The notes beneath the pieces are model-generated. The model was not told the origin of the DNA and ran no database searches. It saw nothing but the letters and a program-made list of their open reading frames with translations. Both the position numbers and the translations under genes were made by a program. From Kaistia algarum (GTDB lineage: Bacteria > Pseudomonadota > Alphaproteobacteria > Rhizobiales > Kaistiaceae), in the NCBI RefSeq assembly GCF_026343945.1, contig NZ_JAPKNJ010000004.1, positions 280,657-344,656 on the forward strand: 64,000 nt of DNA, in the 5' to 3' direction. Below, piece after piece: positions 33,602-43,356 of this stretch. Numbering within the stretch: position 1 is the stretch's first letter; each line of letters starts with the position of its first letter.

Positions 33602-34372
33602 ATGACCGCTCCGTTTCTTGTCGCTCGCGACATCGCCAAGCGCTTCGGGGCGCTGACCGCGCTTTCCGGCGTCAATCTCGAGATCCGGACGGGCGAAGTG
33701 CTGGCGCTTCTGGGCGACAATGGCGCCGGCAAGTCGACCTTCATCAAGGTGCTGGCCGGCGCGCATAAGCAGAGCGACGGCGAACTGATCATCGAGGGCC
33801 GGCCCGTCGCCTTCGCTTCGCCGAAGGACGCCGCCACCGCCGGCATTGCCACCATCTTCCAGGAACTGGCGCTGTCGGAGAACCTGTCGATCGCCGAGAA
33901 CGTATTCCTCGGCCGCGAATTGAAGCGCCCGATCCTCGGCATCCCGTTCCTGAAGCGCCAGGAGATGCGCGCCCGGGTCGAGACGCTGCTCAAGGAACTC
34001 GACGCGCATATTTCCGATCCCGAGGCGCCGGTCGGCAGCCTGTCGGGCGGCCAGCGCCAGGCGGTCGCGATCTGCCGCGCGCTCAATCTGAATGCCAAGC
34101 TGGTGATCATGGACGAGCCGACCGCGGCGCTCGCCGTCGCCGAGACGCGCAAGGTGCTGCAATTGACCCGCCGCCTCGCCGAACGTGGCTGCGCAGTCGT
34201 GCTCATCAGCCACAACATCGCCGAAGTCTTCGAGGTGGCCGACCGCATGGTCGTGTTCCGCCGCGGCCGCAAGGTCGCCGAGCGCAACCGCGCCGAGACC
34301 ACGCCAGAAGAAATCGTCTCCCTCATAACCGGCGCTCATCCGGACGTGCAAGCGCTTGAAAAAACAAACTGA
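33602..34372 (+). CDS. Sugar ABC transporter ATP-binding protein, single domain
   Basis: 256 aa. One ABC domain with Walker A GDNGAGKST, Q-loop IFQELALS, signature LSGGQRQAVAICR, Walker B LVIMDEPTAALAV and H-loop LISHNIAEV. The single-domain form resembles FrcA-type ATPases of sugar importers, unlike the double-domain RbsA. It begins 16 bases after the fusion gene and ends before the binding-protein gene, so it is part of the same operon. It provides ATP hydrolysis for the transporter made by 34410, 35402 and 36394. Confidence 0.94.
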   Translation: MTAPFLVARDIAKRFGALTALSGVNLEIRTGEVLALLGDNGAGKSTFIKVLAGAHKQSDGELIIEGRPVAFASPKDAATAGIATIFQELALSENLSIAENVFLGRELKRPILGIPFLKRQEMRARVETLLKELDAHISDPEAPVGSLSGGQRQAVAICRALNLNAKLVIMDEPTAALAVAETRKVLQLTRRLAERGCAVVLISHNIAEVFEVADRMVVFRRGRKVAERNRAETTPEEIVSLITGAHPDVQALEKTN

Positions 34373-34409
34373 AACGCACGCCGATCTTCAGAGAGGTTCG
34401 ACAGCTCCC

Positions 34410-35396
34410 ATGTTCAGCTCCATCAAGAAGGTCATGGCCGCGACGGCCATCACCGTCCTCGCCACGACCGCCGCCTTCGCCGCGGACAAGCCGAAGGTCG
34501 CCTTCGTGCCGCAGCTCATCGGCATTCCCTATTTCAACGCCATGGAAGCCGGCGGCAACAAGGCCGCCGCCGATCTCGGCGTCGACTTCATCTATACCGG
34601 CCCGGTCGACACCAACCCGGTCGACCAGCTCCAGATCGTGCAGAACCTGATCAACCAGGGCGTCAACGCCATCTCGATCAGCGTGCTCGACGCCTCCAGC
34701 ATCGCGCCGGTCGTCAAGGCGGCCGAGGCGAAGGGCATCAAGCTCTTCACCAGCGACAGCGACGCGCCGGACAGCGGCCGCGCCGTCTATGTCGCGCAGG
34801 CGACCGATGAAGGCCTCGGCGGCGCGATCATCGACGAACTGGTGAAGCGCGTCGGCGAGGATGCCAAGATCGGCATCGTCTCGGGCGAGGCGACCGCCTC
34901 GAACCTCAACGCCTGGATCGGCTTCATGAAGAAGCAGGCGGCGGCGAAATATCCGAAGCTGCAGCTGCTCGAGCCGCAATATGCCGGCGGAACGGCCGAG
35001 CGCGCCGCCCAGCTCGCGGGCGACCTGATGACCGCCAACCCGGACATGAAGGCCATCATCGCCGTCGCCTCGTCGACCTGCCCCGGCGTCGCCCAGGCGA
35101 TCGAGACCGCCGGCAAGATCGGCAGCGTCATCGGCACCGGCTATTGCAGCCCGAACACGGCGCGCTCCTATCTGAAGAGCGGCGCGTTCGGCTTCACCGT
35201 GCTCTGGGATCCGGCACAGCTCGGCTATCTGACGGTCTGGGCTGGCAAGCAGCTGATCGACGGCAAGCCCTTCGCCGCATCGAACACGATCCCCGGCTTT
35301 GATGCGCCCGTCACCTATGATGCCAAGACCGGTATCCTGCTGCTCGGCCCGCCGGCGATCTTCACCGCCGAGAACGTCGACAAGTTCGACTTCTGA
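34410..35396 (+). CDS. Sugar-type ABC transporter substrate-binding protein (RhaS/LsrB-like)
   Basis: 328 aa from ATG 34410, with a signal peptide (MFSSIKKVMAATAITVLATT, cleavage after AAFA). The mature protein is a type I periplasmic-binding fold: KPKVAFVPQLIGIPYFNAME, TGPVDTNPVDQLQIVQNLI and ISVLDASSIAPVVKAAEAKG are characteristic of rhamnose/autoinducer-2-type sugar binders. It sits between the ATPase and permease genes. The ligand could be a pentose, hexose or deoxysugar; the LacI-PfkB fusion upstream suggests a phosphorylatable sugar. Confidence 0.93.
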   Translation: MFSSIKKVMAATAITVLATTAAFAADKPKVAFVPQLIGIPYFNAMEAGGNKAAADLGVDFIYTGPVDTNPVDQLQIVQNLINQGVNAISISVLDASSIAPVVKAAEAKGIKLFTSDSDAPDSGRAVYVAQATDEGLGGAIIDELVKRVGEDAKIGIVSGEATASNLNAWIGFMKKQAAAKYPKLQLLEPQYAGGTAERAAQLAGDLMTANPDMKAIIAVASSTCPGVAQAIETAGKIGSVIGTGYCSPNTARSYLKSGAFGFTVLWDPAQLGYLTVWAGKQLIDGKPFAASNTIPGFDAPVTYDAKTGILLLGPPAIFTAENVDKFDF

Positions 35397-35401
35397 GGCG
35401 G

Positions 35402-36397
35402 ATGATGGCGACGATGCGACCCGCAGGCCGGCGATGGCCGGTTCTCAATGGACGTGAGGGGTCCCTGCTCGCGGCGGTCATCGCCGCGGCGGTGATCTTT
35501 GCGATCGCATCGCCGCATTTCGCAACGGCGGCCAATGCCGGGACCATTCTGCGCAACAGCACCGAACTGCTGCTTGTGGGTCTCGGCATGACGCTGCTGC
35601 TGGCCATGGGCGGCATCGATGTCTCGATCGGCATCGTCATGGGGCTCGCCGCCATCGGCGTCGGGCGCCTGCTCGGCGCCGGGGTAGACCCGGCCCTGGC
35701 CGGCATTGCCGGGCCGCTCATCGGCGGTTGTCTCGGCGTGTTGACGGGGCTCGTCGTCGTCTTCGGTCGAGTCCCCGCGATCGTCGGCACGCTCGGCCTG
35801 CTCGGCGTCTACCGGACGGCCATCTTCGTCCTGCTCGGCGGACAATGGCTCTCCGGCCTACCGATCAGCTTGACGCAACTTCTCTCTACGGGCTTGCTCG
35901 GCATTCCCCTCACAGCCTGGGCCATCGCCGCTGCCTATCTTGGCGTCTGGATGGCGCTCCGGCGCACGCCGTTCGGCCTGCATCTGCTGGCAATCGGCAA
36001 TTCGGAGGACAAGGCCCGCCTCTCCGGCATCGCGGTGTCGCGGGTCCGACTGCTGACCTTCGTCATCAGCGGCACGCTGACTGGCCTGGCCGCGACCTTC
36101 TATGTCGCGAATTACCGCAATGTCGAAATGGCCATCGGCAGCACGCTGGCGCTCGACGCCATCGCCGCGGTCGTGCTCGGCGGGACCAGCATTCTCGGCG
36201 GACGCTGCAGCCTGGTAGGCACAGTGCTTGGTGTCCTGCTGCTACGCATCCTTCAGAACGGATTGCTGCTCATCGGCGTTCCGTCGCTGTGGCAGACGGT
36301 CGTGACCGGCGGTCTCCTGATCGGCGTGCTGGCGCTTGAAGTCCTCACCAAACGATTGAGCCTCGCTGCCCCGGCATGGGCGAGAGCAAGGGCATGA
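35402..36397 (+). CDS. Sugar ABC transporter permease (subunit 1)
   Basis: 331 aa with about eight to nine hydrophobic segments. It has the ribose-type permease pattern ELLLVGLGMTLLLAMGGIDVSIG early, and AIGNSEDKARLSGIAVSRVRL as the coupling loop. It begins five bases after the binding-protein stop and its stop overlaps the next permease start (ATGA at 36394). It is one of two membrane subunits of the importer. Confidence 0.92.
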   Translation: MMATMRPAGRRWPVLNGREGSLLAAVIAAAVIFAIASPHFATAANAGTILRNSTELLLVGLGMTLLLAMGGIDVSIGIVMGLAAIGVGRLLGAGVDPALAGIAGPLIGGCLGVLTGLVVVFGRVPAIVGTLGLLGVYRTAIFVLLGGQWLSGLPISLTQLLSTGLLGIPLTAWAIAAAYLGVWMALRRTPFGLHLLAIGNSEDKARLSGIAVSRVRLLTFVISGTLTGLAATFYVANYRNVEMAIGSTLALDAIAAVVLGGTSILGGRCSLVGTVLGVLLLRILQNGLLLIGVPSLWQTVVTGGLLIGVLALEVLTKRLSLAAPAWARARA

Positions 36398-37350
36398 TGA
36401 CGATCCGCCTTCCCCAAGGTCCCGCGCTGATCCTGCGGCTGTTGGCCGTTCTTTGGCTCGTCGTCATGCTGATGCTGGTCGTGCTCAGCCCCTCGGCGCT
36501 CAACCTCACCACCGTCAGCACCATTCTCCAATTCTCGACGATTCTCGCGCTCGTCGCCCTTGGCCAGGCACTCGTGATCCTCGCGGGCGGGGCCGGCATC
36601 GATCTCTCGGTCGGCGGTGCCGTCTCCCTGTCGGCGGTGGTAGGCATGCTGGCGGTCAAGCTCGGCCTCCCGGTCGCATTCCTACCCGTCGCCTGCATCC
36701 TCTGCGGCCTGCTGCTCGGCGCCTTCAACGGCCTTCTCGTCACCCGCCTCTCGATCCTGCCGCTCATCGCCACGCTGGGAACGCTATTCGTTTATTCCGG
36801 CGTCGCGCTGGCGGTGACGCGTGGGGCGGCGCAGTCGGGCGTGCCGGAATGGCTGACCGATTGGGGCCGCGCGGTAATCGTCTTCGTGCCCCTGCCCTTC
36901 CTGACCGTCGCGCTTCCCGCTTTCGCCATCTCCATCCTGCTGCTGTCGGCGACCGCCTGGGGCCGCTGGACCTATGCGATGGGTTTCAACGAGCGTTCCG
37001 CGCACCTCGTCGGCATTCCCGTCGACCGGGTCCGGCTGCTCCTCTACGCCGCAAGCGGCGGGCTGGCCGGTGCTGCGGGCCTCGTGTCGATCGCCTGGCT
37101 CGGCAGCGCGAGGCCCAATATCGGCCAGAACCTCGAACTTGAATCGCTGACCGCCGCCATGCTGGGCGGCATCTCGATCACCGGCGGGCGCGGCGGCGTC
37201 GGCGGGGTCCTCGCCGCCGTCATCCTGCTCATCACGCTGAAGACGGTCCTCCTGCAACTGAACGTCAACACGGTCTGGCAGGTCGGCATCGTCGGCGCCC
37301 TTCTCGTTGTCGTGCTCCTCGCCGAGCGCCTCGCCCACCACTGGAGATAA
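36394..37350 (+). CDS. Sugar ABC transporter permease (subunit 2)
   Basis: 318 aa from ATG 36394, overlapping the previous stop; an upstream start at 36376 is possible. The ILALVALGQALVILAGGAGI segment followed by DLSVGGAVSLSAV matches ribose-type permeases, and MGFNERSAHLVGIPVDRVRLL is the coupling loop. It pairs with 35402. The M20 peptidase gene begins three bases after its stop. Confidence 0.92.
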   Translation: MMTIRLPQGPALILRLLAVLWLVVMLMLVVLSPSALNLTTVSTILQFSTILALVALGQALVILAGGAGIDLSVGGAVSLSAVVGMLAVKLGLPVAFLPVACILCGLLLGAFNGLLVTRLSILPLIATLGTLFVYSGVALAVTRGAAQSGVPEWLTDWGRAVIVFVPLPFLTVALPAFAISILLLSATAWGRWTYAMGFNERSAHLVGIPVDRVRLLLYAASGGLAGAAGLVSIAWLGSARPNIGQNLELESLTAAMLGGISITGGRGGVGGVLAAVILLITLKTVLLQLNVNTVWQVGIVGALLVVVLLAERLAHHWR

Positions 37351-37353
37351 AGC

Positions 37354-38670
37354 ATGCCGTCTATCAAGGACCAGATCGCCGAGCGGGTCGAGGCCCGGGC
37401 CGACGCCATCGTCGCGACGCTCAGCGACCTCGTCGCCTTCCCCTCGATCGTGAAGTCCAATCCGAAGGAAGCCGGCCCCGGCGAGCGCGATTGCCAACTC
37501 TATCTGCAGAAGCGGCTGGAGCGGCTCGGCTTCACGACGGATCTCTGGGATCCGGACGGTCCCGCGCTGTATGCGAAATATGAAGGCCGCCCCGGCGCCA
37601 ACAAGGGCCGCACATTCGAAGGCCGCCCCAATCTCGGCGGCGTCCTCAAGGGCAACGGCGCGGGCCGTTCGATCATGCTGACGGGGCATATCGACGTTGT
37701 CCCGCCGGGGGCGCCCGAGCACTGGCGGACCGATCCGTTCCAGCCGGTGCTGAAGGACGGTTATCTGCATGGCCGCGGCACGGTCGACATGAAGGGCGGC
37801 GTCGCCTGCATGCTGATGGCGGTCGAGATCCTGAAAGAGCTGAAGATCGAGCTTGCCGGCGACATCGTGTTCACCACGGTCGTCGACGAGGAGATCGGCG
37901 GCATGGGCTCGCTCGCCATGGTCGATCGCGGCTTCCGCGCCGATGCCGGCATCATGACCGAGCCGACAGCCAACCGCATCGCCCCGCTCTGTCACGGCAT
38001 TCTCTGGGGCAAGATTATCATCGACGGCATTGGCGGCCATGCCGAACTGACGCCGAACGCCTGGTACACCAGCGGTCCGGTCGACGCGATCCAACTCTGC
38101 CGGCAGATCCTCGACGGCATCGACATCCTCAACCGCCGCTGGATGTTCGATCCGAAGAAGAACCATCCGCTGATGGATCTGCCGAACCAGATCATCGTGA
38201 CGCAGATGAAGGCCGGGGAGCATCCCTCCTCCATGGCCGGGCGCGGCGAGATCATCATCGACGCGCAATATCTGCCAAGCGAGAAGGACGAGTTCGGTCT
38301 CGGCGGCCATGTGAAGCGCGAGATCGAGGCCCATATCCACCATGTCTGCCAGGCCGATCCCTATCTCCGGGATCATCCGGCCCGGATCGAGTGGATCCTC
38401 GACGCCGACTGCGCCGAAATCCCGGCCGACAGCCCCTTCGTCACGACGCTGCAATCGGCCGTTTCCGACGCGAATCTCTCGCCCGTGCTCTCCGGCTTCG
38501 GCGCCCATAGCGATATCGGCCTTCCGACCGGCCTTGGCCAGACGCCAACGGTCAATTTCGGCCCCGGCGATCCGGCGCAGGCCCACCAGCCAAACGAGCG
38601 CGTCTCAGTGCGCGACCTCGTCGACTGCACCAAGGCCATCGCCCTCGCCATCACCAACTGGTGCCGTTGA
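37354..38670 (+). CDS. M20-family metallopeptidase (ArgE/DapE type)
   Basis: 438 aa. Metal ligands are recognisable: MLTGHIDVVPPG, GRGTVDMKGGVACM, VVDEEIGGMGS, and the late AHSDIGLPTGLGQ. M20 enzymes remove acyl groups from amino acids or cleave small amide bonds in the cytosol. It is the last gene of the sugar-transport operon (three-base gap), so its substrate is probably an imported amidated compound such as an N-acylated amino sugar derivative. That link is inferred from position only. Confidence 0.92.
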   Translation: MPSIKDQIAERVEARADAIVATLSDLVAFPSIVKSNPKEAGPGERDCQLYLQKRLERLGFTTDLWDPDGPALYAKYEGRPGANKGRTFEGRPNLGGVLKGNGAGRSIMLTGHIDVVPPGAPEHWRTDPFQPVLKDGYLHGRGTVDMKGGVACMLMAVEILKELKIELAGDIVFTTVVDEEIGGMGSLAMVDRGFRADAGIMTEPTANRIAPLCHGILWGKIIIDGIGGHAELTPNAWYTSGPVDAIQLCRQILDGIDILNRRWMFDPKKNHPLMDLPNQIIVTQMKAGEHPSSMAGRGEIIIDAQYLPSEKDEFGLGGHVKREIEAHIHHVCQADPYLRDHPARIEWILDADCAEIPADSPFVTTLQSAVSDANLSPVLSGFGAHSDIGLPTGLGQTPTVNFGPGDPAQAHQPNERVSVRDLVDCTKAIALAITNWCR

Positions 38671-38985
38671 GCGCGTCGGCGTCCGCAGCATCTTCGGCGG
38701 CCGCTACCGCTTCTCGCGCTATTTCGGTCAGAGGGATTTTAATACGCCCGCGAACCGGAAAGAACTCACCGCCCACAACGGCGTTGAGCTTTATGATCTC
38801 CGGAGTATCCGGGCAAGATGAACAATCTAACCCGGATGCCACGACGCATGGCGATCTGCTTCTGTCTCTCAACAAGCTCACCAATGACCTGATCGCCAGC
38901 GCAGTCAGCGTCGATGATAGCCCGTTCCTGCCGGTCAACTATAGAAACTGGTGCTTCCCGTCCAAGAGCGACCCGTGACCCGGCT
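38651..38985 (-). pseudogene. Decayed gene with a frameshift, function unknown
   Basis: The minus strand from about 38985 reads RVALGREAPVSIVDRQERA, then DQVIGELVERQKQIAMRRGIR, before the frame must shift by one near 38833 to continue as LDCSSCPDTPEIIKLNAVVG, then GRIKIPLTEIAREAVAAAED up to a stop at 38651. Both halves look like true protein sequence, so an inactivated gene or fragment is likely. No start codon or family was identified. The remainder of the 500-base gap to 39170 shows nothing convincing. Confidence 0.4.
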
Positions 38986-39170
38986 CAGCGAAGCCGCGAG
39001 GGCGGAGGCGTCAAGTATGATCTCAAAGGTCGAGACCCGCCCTGGCCTCCAAGAAGAGCGCGACCTGCTGATGGGCGCATTTGGCCCCCAACGTCACGCC
39101 TTGCAAAGGGACCGCCCGCGTTGGGTTCCAGTCCAACACGCGACGCAGAAGGCGCGCGTGGGTGCGCGCC

Positions 39171-42100
39171 TCAGAAGGCGACCTTGAACGTGCCGCTCAG
39201 CGTTTGATCGGTAGAATCGGACGAGAGCTGGCCGCCATAGTTGATGCCGATCGTCGCTGTCGAGGTCAGATTGACGTCCAATCCGGCGTCGAGCAGCGCC
39301 GCGTCGGTAGCAATAGGCACGCCGGCAATGTTGAACGCCGAGCCACCGCTGAAGGCGAAGGTCGAGACCGGCGCGGTATCGCCGAAGGCGTGGCGCCAGC
39401 CGAGCATGCCGCGCGCCGTCGCGGTCATGCCATTGCCGATCGCGAACACCGTCGATGCGCGCAAACCCAGCGTCGTATAGGTGACGCCGTCGTCGCCGCT
39501 TTCGCTGGTCAGCGCCGCCGCACCGCCCTGCTCCGTGAAGCCATCGGTGGAGAGATTGACATAGGCGAGGTTGGCGAAGGGTTCAAACGCGGTCTGGCCC
39601 GCCTTGAGCTCATAGGCGAGTTCGCCAAAGGCCTGCGCCGTGCCGGCGGAATAGTCGGCCGATAAATTCTCAATGAGGCCCGGGAAAGCGACCCCGCGGC
39701 TGGTCGAGATATCGTGCCACGTATAGGCAAGGCCCGAGCGGAACGCGACAGCGCCCCATTCCGTGCCGGCATAGACGCCGATATCGTAATTGTCGCTGGT
39801 AGCGGAGGCGTTACGACCGTCGAAGCTGAAATTGGACTGGCTGTAGCCGCCGATGACGCCAAGACGCCATGCATCGCCGACCCGGCCATCTGCGCCGACA
39901 AACAGACCGCCGATATCACGGTCAACCGACGCCGCATTGCGGTTGCCGTCCCACGAACCCCAGGAGCCGAAACCGCCGCCCCAGAGCGCGAAGCGATCGG
40001 TATTGGCCGGCACCTTGACCGCACCCGTGGCGTCATAGGCCGCGACTGTCTGTCCCGTCGCTACGCCATCGCCGAAGGCGGCGCGAAGCCGGTCCAGCGC
40101 CGCCTCGCGGACGAAGCGGCTGTCGTCGATCATCACGCCCTTGATCGAGGCATGTTCCTCGCCGGAGAGCTGGTTCAGCGCGGCGGCCGCACCGGCCAGG
40201 TCGAGCTGCGACAGGGCGCCGACCACCGGGCTGCTCAGCGGCAGGCTGTCGACGCCGCCGCCGGTCGCCGTCTCGTTCGGGGTCTGGCCCGCCGAGGCGA
40301 AGGTGACGGCGCTCCGGTCAACGTTCAGATAGACGTTGGCCGGATCATAGCCGAGCGAGAAGGCGAGGAACGGAGTCATCGTCGGCGCCTGCAGCGTCGC
40401 GAAGGTCCCGGTGACGCCGAGATCGGCCGTCAGGATCGTGTAGCGCGTTCCGAGCGCATAGCCGGACGCACTGCTCTGGACCGCAACTGTGCCGCCGTCC
40501 AGCGTTGCCGAGCCCGTAGCCGCAATTCTGTCCGAGGCCCCTGTGCCATCGATCTCGACCTGATAGGTCGAGCCGGCAGCGAAGGCGACATTGCCGTTGA
40601 CGCCGAGCGTTCCTATCGAATTGCCGGGCGCAATGATCGCGCCGAGATTGGCCGTGATGCCCGCGACCTGGCCGTTGCCGCCCAATGCGGCCCCGTCATT
40701 GACGGTGACGGCGGAGAGCAGCGATCCGTTCACGACGAGTTTGCCGCCATCAACCTCGGTCGGGCCGGTATAGAGGTTGGCGCCGGAGAGCGTCAGCGTG
40801 CCGGAGCCGACCTTGGTCAGCGAGCCGCCAACGCCGTCGATGACACCGCTGACCTCGGTCGACAGGTCATTGCTGCCGATCGTCAAGAGATGATCGCCCA
40901 GATGAAACTCGCCGCTGCCGGCGAGCGAACCGACGCTATTCGCAAATCCGGGCGTCGTATTGGCGATATCGAAATAGCCGTCATTGACGATCTGCGCGTT
41001 GCCGCCTGTGGCTTCGTCGAAAAAGATGATCTGGCCGGTTGCACTGTTGATGATCGTGGCATCGCCAGCGGTTGCCGTGCCCTGGAAGCCGAGCAGTTTG
41101 GTGGTGTTGATGGTTGCCGAAGCCGCTTGGCTGGTGCCGACGAAGAACAGCACGCCGTCGTTCTGAACCTGCGCTTCGCCAGCGGAACTGTTGCCTTCGA
41201 ACCGCAATATGGCGCTATCGCGGTTCTCTATCGTCGCCGATGCCGCTGTCGAGTTGTCGCGGAAATAGATGGTGCCGCTATTGGTGATCGTTGCGCTGCC
41301 GGCGCTGGAATAGTCTTTGAAATAGGTCAGGTGTTGATTGTCGATCGTGGCGCCATCGGCGTTTGCGGCGGTTTCGAAGGTCAGCGAATTGTAGTTGGTG
41401 ATAGTGGCCGTGCCGACCTTGGTATCGTCCAAGAAGCGAAGATCGCCATGATTGGTGATTGTCGCGCTGCCGGCATCCGAAAATCCCTGGAATAGGACAT
41501 TCCCGCCCGCGGAATTCGCAATGACGGCGTTGCCGGCGGTGCTGTGATAGTAAAATTCCAAATCACCACTATTGGCGATGGTCGCATTGCCGCCGGTCGC
41601 ATAGTCGTCAAAAATGGTGCGCGCCTGCGTCGTGATCGTTGCTGAGTCGGCTGTGCTGGAGCCGACGAAATGCAAGACCCCACCGCTATTCATGATGTGG
41701 GCGTTGGCGGCGGTACTCTCGTCACCGAAGACGATCGACGATTGAGACGTCGCATTGACGAGGTTAGCATCGTCCGCGGTGCTGGCGTTGCTGAAATATA
41801 AACTGCTGCTCATACCGACCGTGACGGTAACCGGCGCTCCGTTGGTCTCAATGCCCGCGCCGGTGAACTCAACGCCGATCACCGAATCCACGGCGAAATC
41901 ATAGGCAGGAGCACCGGGCGCGAAGACCCAAGCGCCCGTCGTCGTCTGCTGCGAGAAAGAAAGGCTCGTGACGCCTGACGCGCCGAAAGTCGCCGTACCC
42001 TCCGGCACGGTCCCGCCGACCCAGTTGGCGTTCGCATTGAAATTACCGCTGCCCGGCGAGGTCGACCACGTGGCATCCGCGGCCCAGGCACCTCCGGCTG

Positions 42101-42191
42101 TCGCCATGCCAAGCCCCGCGACCGGCAGTCCAAGTACAGCTATCTCGAGAACCGCCAGGCCGACCGCCCGTCCCTTGTCCAATATCCGCAC
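39171..42191 (-). CDS. Type V autotransporter with short passenger repeats
   Basis: 1006 aa. A long signal peptide (about 1-38, ending GAWA) is followed by about 14 repeats of roughly 19-21 residues between about residues 130 and 415. The repeat theme is STAGSATITNSGTIYFRDN, predicted to stack as a beta-helix. A passenger-associated transport repeat (KVGSGTLTLSGANLYTGPTE, then VDGGKLVVNG) follows, and the last about 280 residues form the beta-barrel, ending in the aromatic signature GTFKVAF. It would display the passenger on the outer membrane, as an adhesin or similar. Divergence between repeat copies suggests a natural array, not a recent expansion. Confidence 0.93.
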   Translation of the reverse strand: MRILDKGRAVGLAVLEIAVLGLPVAGLGMATAGGAWAADATWSTSPGSGNFNANANWVGGTVPEGTATFGASGVTSLSFSQQTTTGAWVFAPGAPAYDFAVDSVIGVEFTGAGIETNGAPVTVTVGMSSSLYFSNASTADDANLVNATSQSSIVFGDESTAANAHIMNSGGVLHFVGSSTADSATITTQARTIFDDYATGGNATIANSGDLEFYYHSTAGNAVIANSAGGNVLFQGFSDAGSATITNHGDLRFLDDTKVGTATITNYNSLTFETAANADGATIDNQHLTYFKDYSSAGSATITNSGTIYFRDNSTAASATIENRDSAILRFEGNSSAGEAQVQNDGVLFFVGTSQAASATINTTKLLGFQGTATAGDATIINSATGQIIFFDEATGGNAQIVNDGYFDIANTTPGFANSVGSLAGSGEFHLGDHLLTIGSNDLSTEVSGVIDGVGGSLTKVGSGTLTLSGANLYTGPTEVDGGKLVVNGSLLSAVTVNDGAALGGNGQVAGITANLGAIIAPGNSIGTLGVNGNVAFAAGSTYQVEIDGTGASDRIAATGSATLDGGTVAVQSSASGYALGTRYTILTADLGVTGTFATLQAPTMTPFLAFSLGYDPANVYLNVDRSAVTFASAGQTPNETATGGGVDSLPLSSPVVGALSQLDLAGAAAALNQLSGEEHASIKGVMIDDSRFVREAALDRLRAAFGDGVATGQTVAAYDATGAVKVPANTDRFALWGGGFGSWGSWDGNRNAASVDRDIGGLFVGADGRVGDAWRLGVIGGYSQSNFSFDGRNASATSDNYDIGVYAGTEWGAVAFRSGLAYTWHDISTSRGVAFPGLIENLSADYSAGTAQAFGELAYELKAGQTAFEPFANLAYVNLSTDGFTEQGGAAALTSESGDDGVTYTTLGLRASTVFAIGNGMTATARGMLGWRHAFGDTAPVSTFAFSGGSAFNIAGVPIATDAALLDAGLDVNLTSTATIGINYGGQLSSDSTDQTLSGTFKVAF

Positions 42192-42372
42192 GCTCGATTC
42201 CCCGACTCAATAACTACGGCGCATATCGCCTTCGGGGAAACCTTGCGATGGCGCCGCGGCACAGTCTTGGGCTGGAGCGCAACGGACTTATCCCAGAGCG
42301 CGCCACAGCGTTTTTCGAGCGCGGCGTGCGCTTATGGCACACTGCAATCGCGCCGGTGCAGGCGGGCCGGCG

Positions 42373-43356
42373 CTATCGGGCCTGGCCGGGAGAACAGCCG
42401 AAACGACGGCGAAAGCAGCGATTGAAGTAGGAGACATCGCTGAAGCCGCAGGCGAACGCAATCTCGCTGATCCGCATCCCGGCATAGCGACGATCGGCGA
42501 GCATGGCGGAAACACGGCGCAGGCGTGCCTCCAGCACACGCTCGGAGAAGCTCATACCGGTTTCCTGCAACAGATCATGGACATAGCGGACGGAAACGCC
42601 GAGATCCTGCGCCACGCCCTGCGCGCTGATCATCGGGTTCGCAAAGCCTTCCCTGATCTTCGCCAAGACGGCCTCCAGCCGGGCCGCGCGCACGCCGCGG
42701 AGCCCCGCGAGTTCGGCCACATCGCCCTTCGCTCCCGTTGCAAGGGCGATAAGATCGACGATCGACGCTGCCGCATGGGCCGCCAGCTCCGGCGCGACCA
42801 GTGCGGGGCCGGTCTCGATGAACCGGCTGTAGCGCTTCATCAGGCCCAGCGCCTCGTTGGCGCCGGAGATCGGGATCGCCATCCGGTTCTCAGCGTCAGG
42901 AATCGTCTCATTCAACAGGTCGAAGGGAATGAGAATGTTGGACCAGTTGTGGTCGGCATTGCCGCCGATCACTGTCGCCGGCTCGGCTCCGCTGACCAGC
43001 ACCGCCCCGCCGGGCTCGATCTCATAGCTGTGGCCGCCCATCCGGCCGGCGAGCCGCACATCGGCGTGATTGACGAGCAGCAGGTAGCCATCGAGATTGT
43101 CGCGGCGAAGATGTCGCGCCGTCCGCGTCGATTGCGTGATCGTCCCCCACATGTGGGCGAGCACGATCGAACCGACAGATGCCGCCTCGATCCGGGCCGT
43201 GAACGGCCGGTCGCTGGCGCGGTGAAAATCGATCGAGCCGATCTCGGCGGCATAGGTCTCCTGCCACAGAGAGAAACGCGCACGGTCGTCGAGATGGTCG
43301 GGAAAATGCTCCGTCGAAAAAACAGCGCGTGCTGACAACGCTTCGTTTCCAATCAA
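42373..43356 (-). CDS. AraC-family transcriptional regulator
   Basis: 327 aa from a TTG at 43356; a nearer TTG at codon 7 is possible. The C-terminal DNA-binding domain includes VAQDLGVSVRYVHDLLQETG and ISEIAFACGFSDVSYFNRCF. The N-terminal part (RFSLWQETYAAEIGSIDFHR, AHMWGTITQSTRTARHLRRD) matches the AraC_binding_2 type, like that at 20299. It lies 181 bases upstream of the autotransporter gene in the same direction and may regulate it. The start choice is uncertain because no strong ribosome site is seen. Confidence 0.88.
   Translation of the reverse strand: MIGNEALSARAVFSTEHFPDHLDDRARFSLWQETYAAEIGSIDFHRASDRPFTARIEAASVGSIVLAHMWGTITQSTRTARHLRRDNLDGYLLLVNHADVRLAGRMGGHSYEIEPGGAVLVSGAEPATVIGGNADHNWSNILIPFDLLNETIPDAENRMAIPISGANEALGLMKRYSRFIETGPALVAPELAAHAAASIVDLIALATGAKGDVAELAGLRGVRAARLEAVLAKIREGFANPMISAQGVAQDLGVSVRYVHDLLQETGMSFSERVLEARLRRVSAMLADRRYAGMRISEIAFACGFSDVSYFNRCFRRRFGCSPGQAR

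Noticed and set aside
36784..38586. 600-residue minus-strand frame
   Set aside because: Antisense to the permease and M20 peptidase genes, which have clear motifs.
39714..41495. 593-residue plus-strand frame
   Set aside because: Antisense of the autotransporter repeats; Arg/Ala-rich shadow without homology features.
39900..42000. Possible CRISPR or tandem DNA array suggested by repeats
   Set aside because: The repetition is at protein level with diverged bases and lies inside an intact coding frame.
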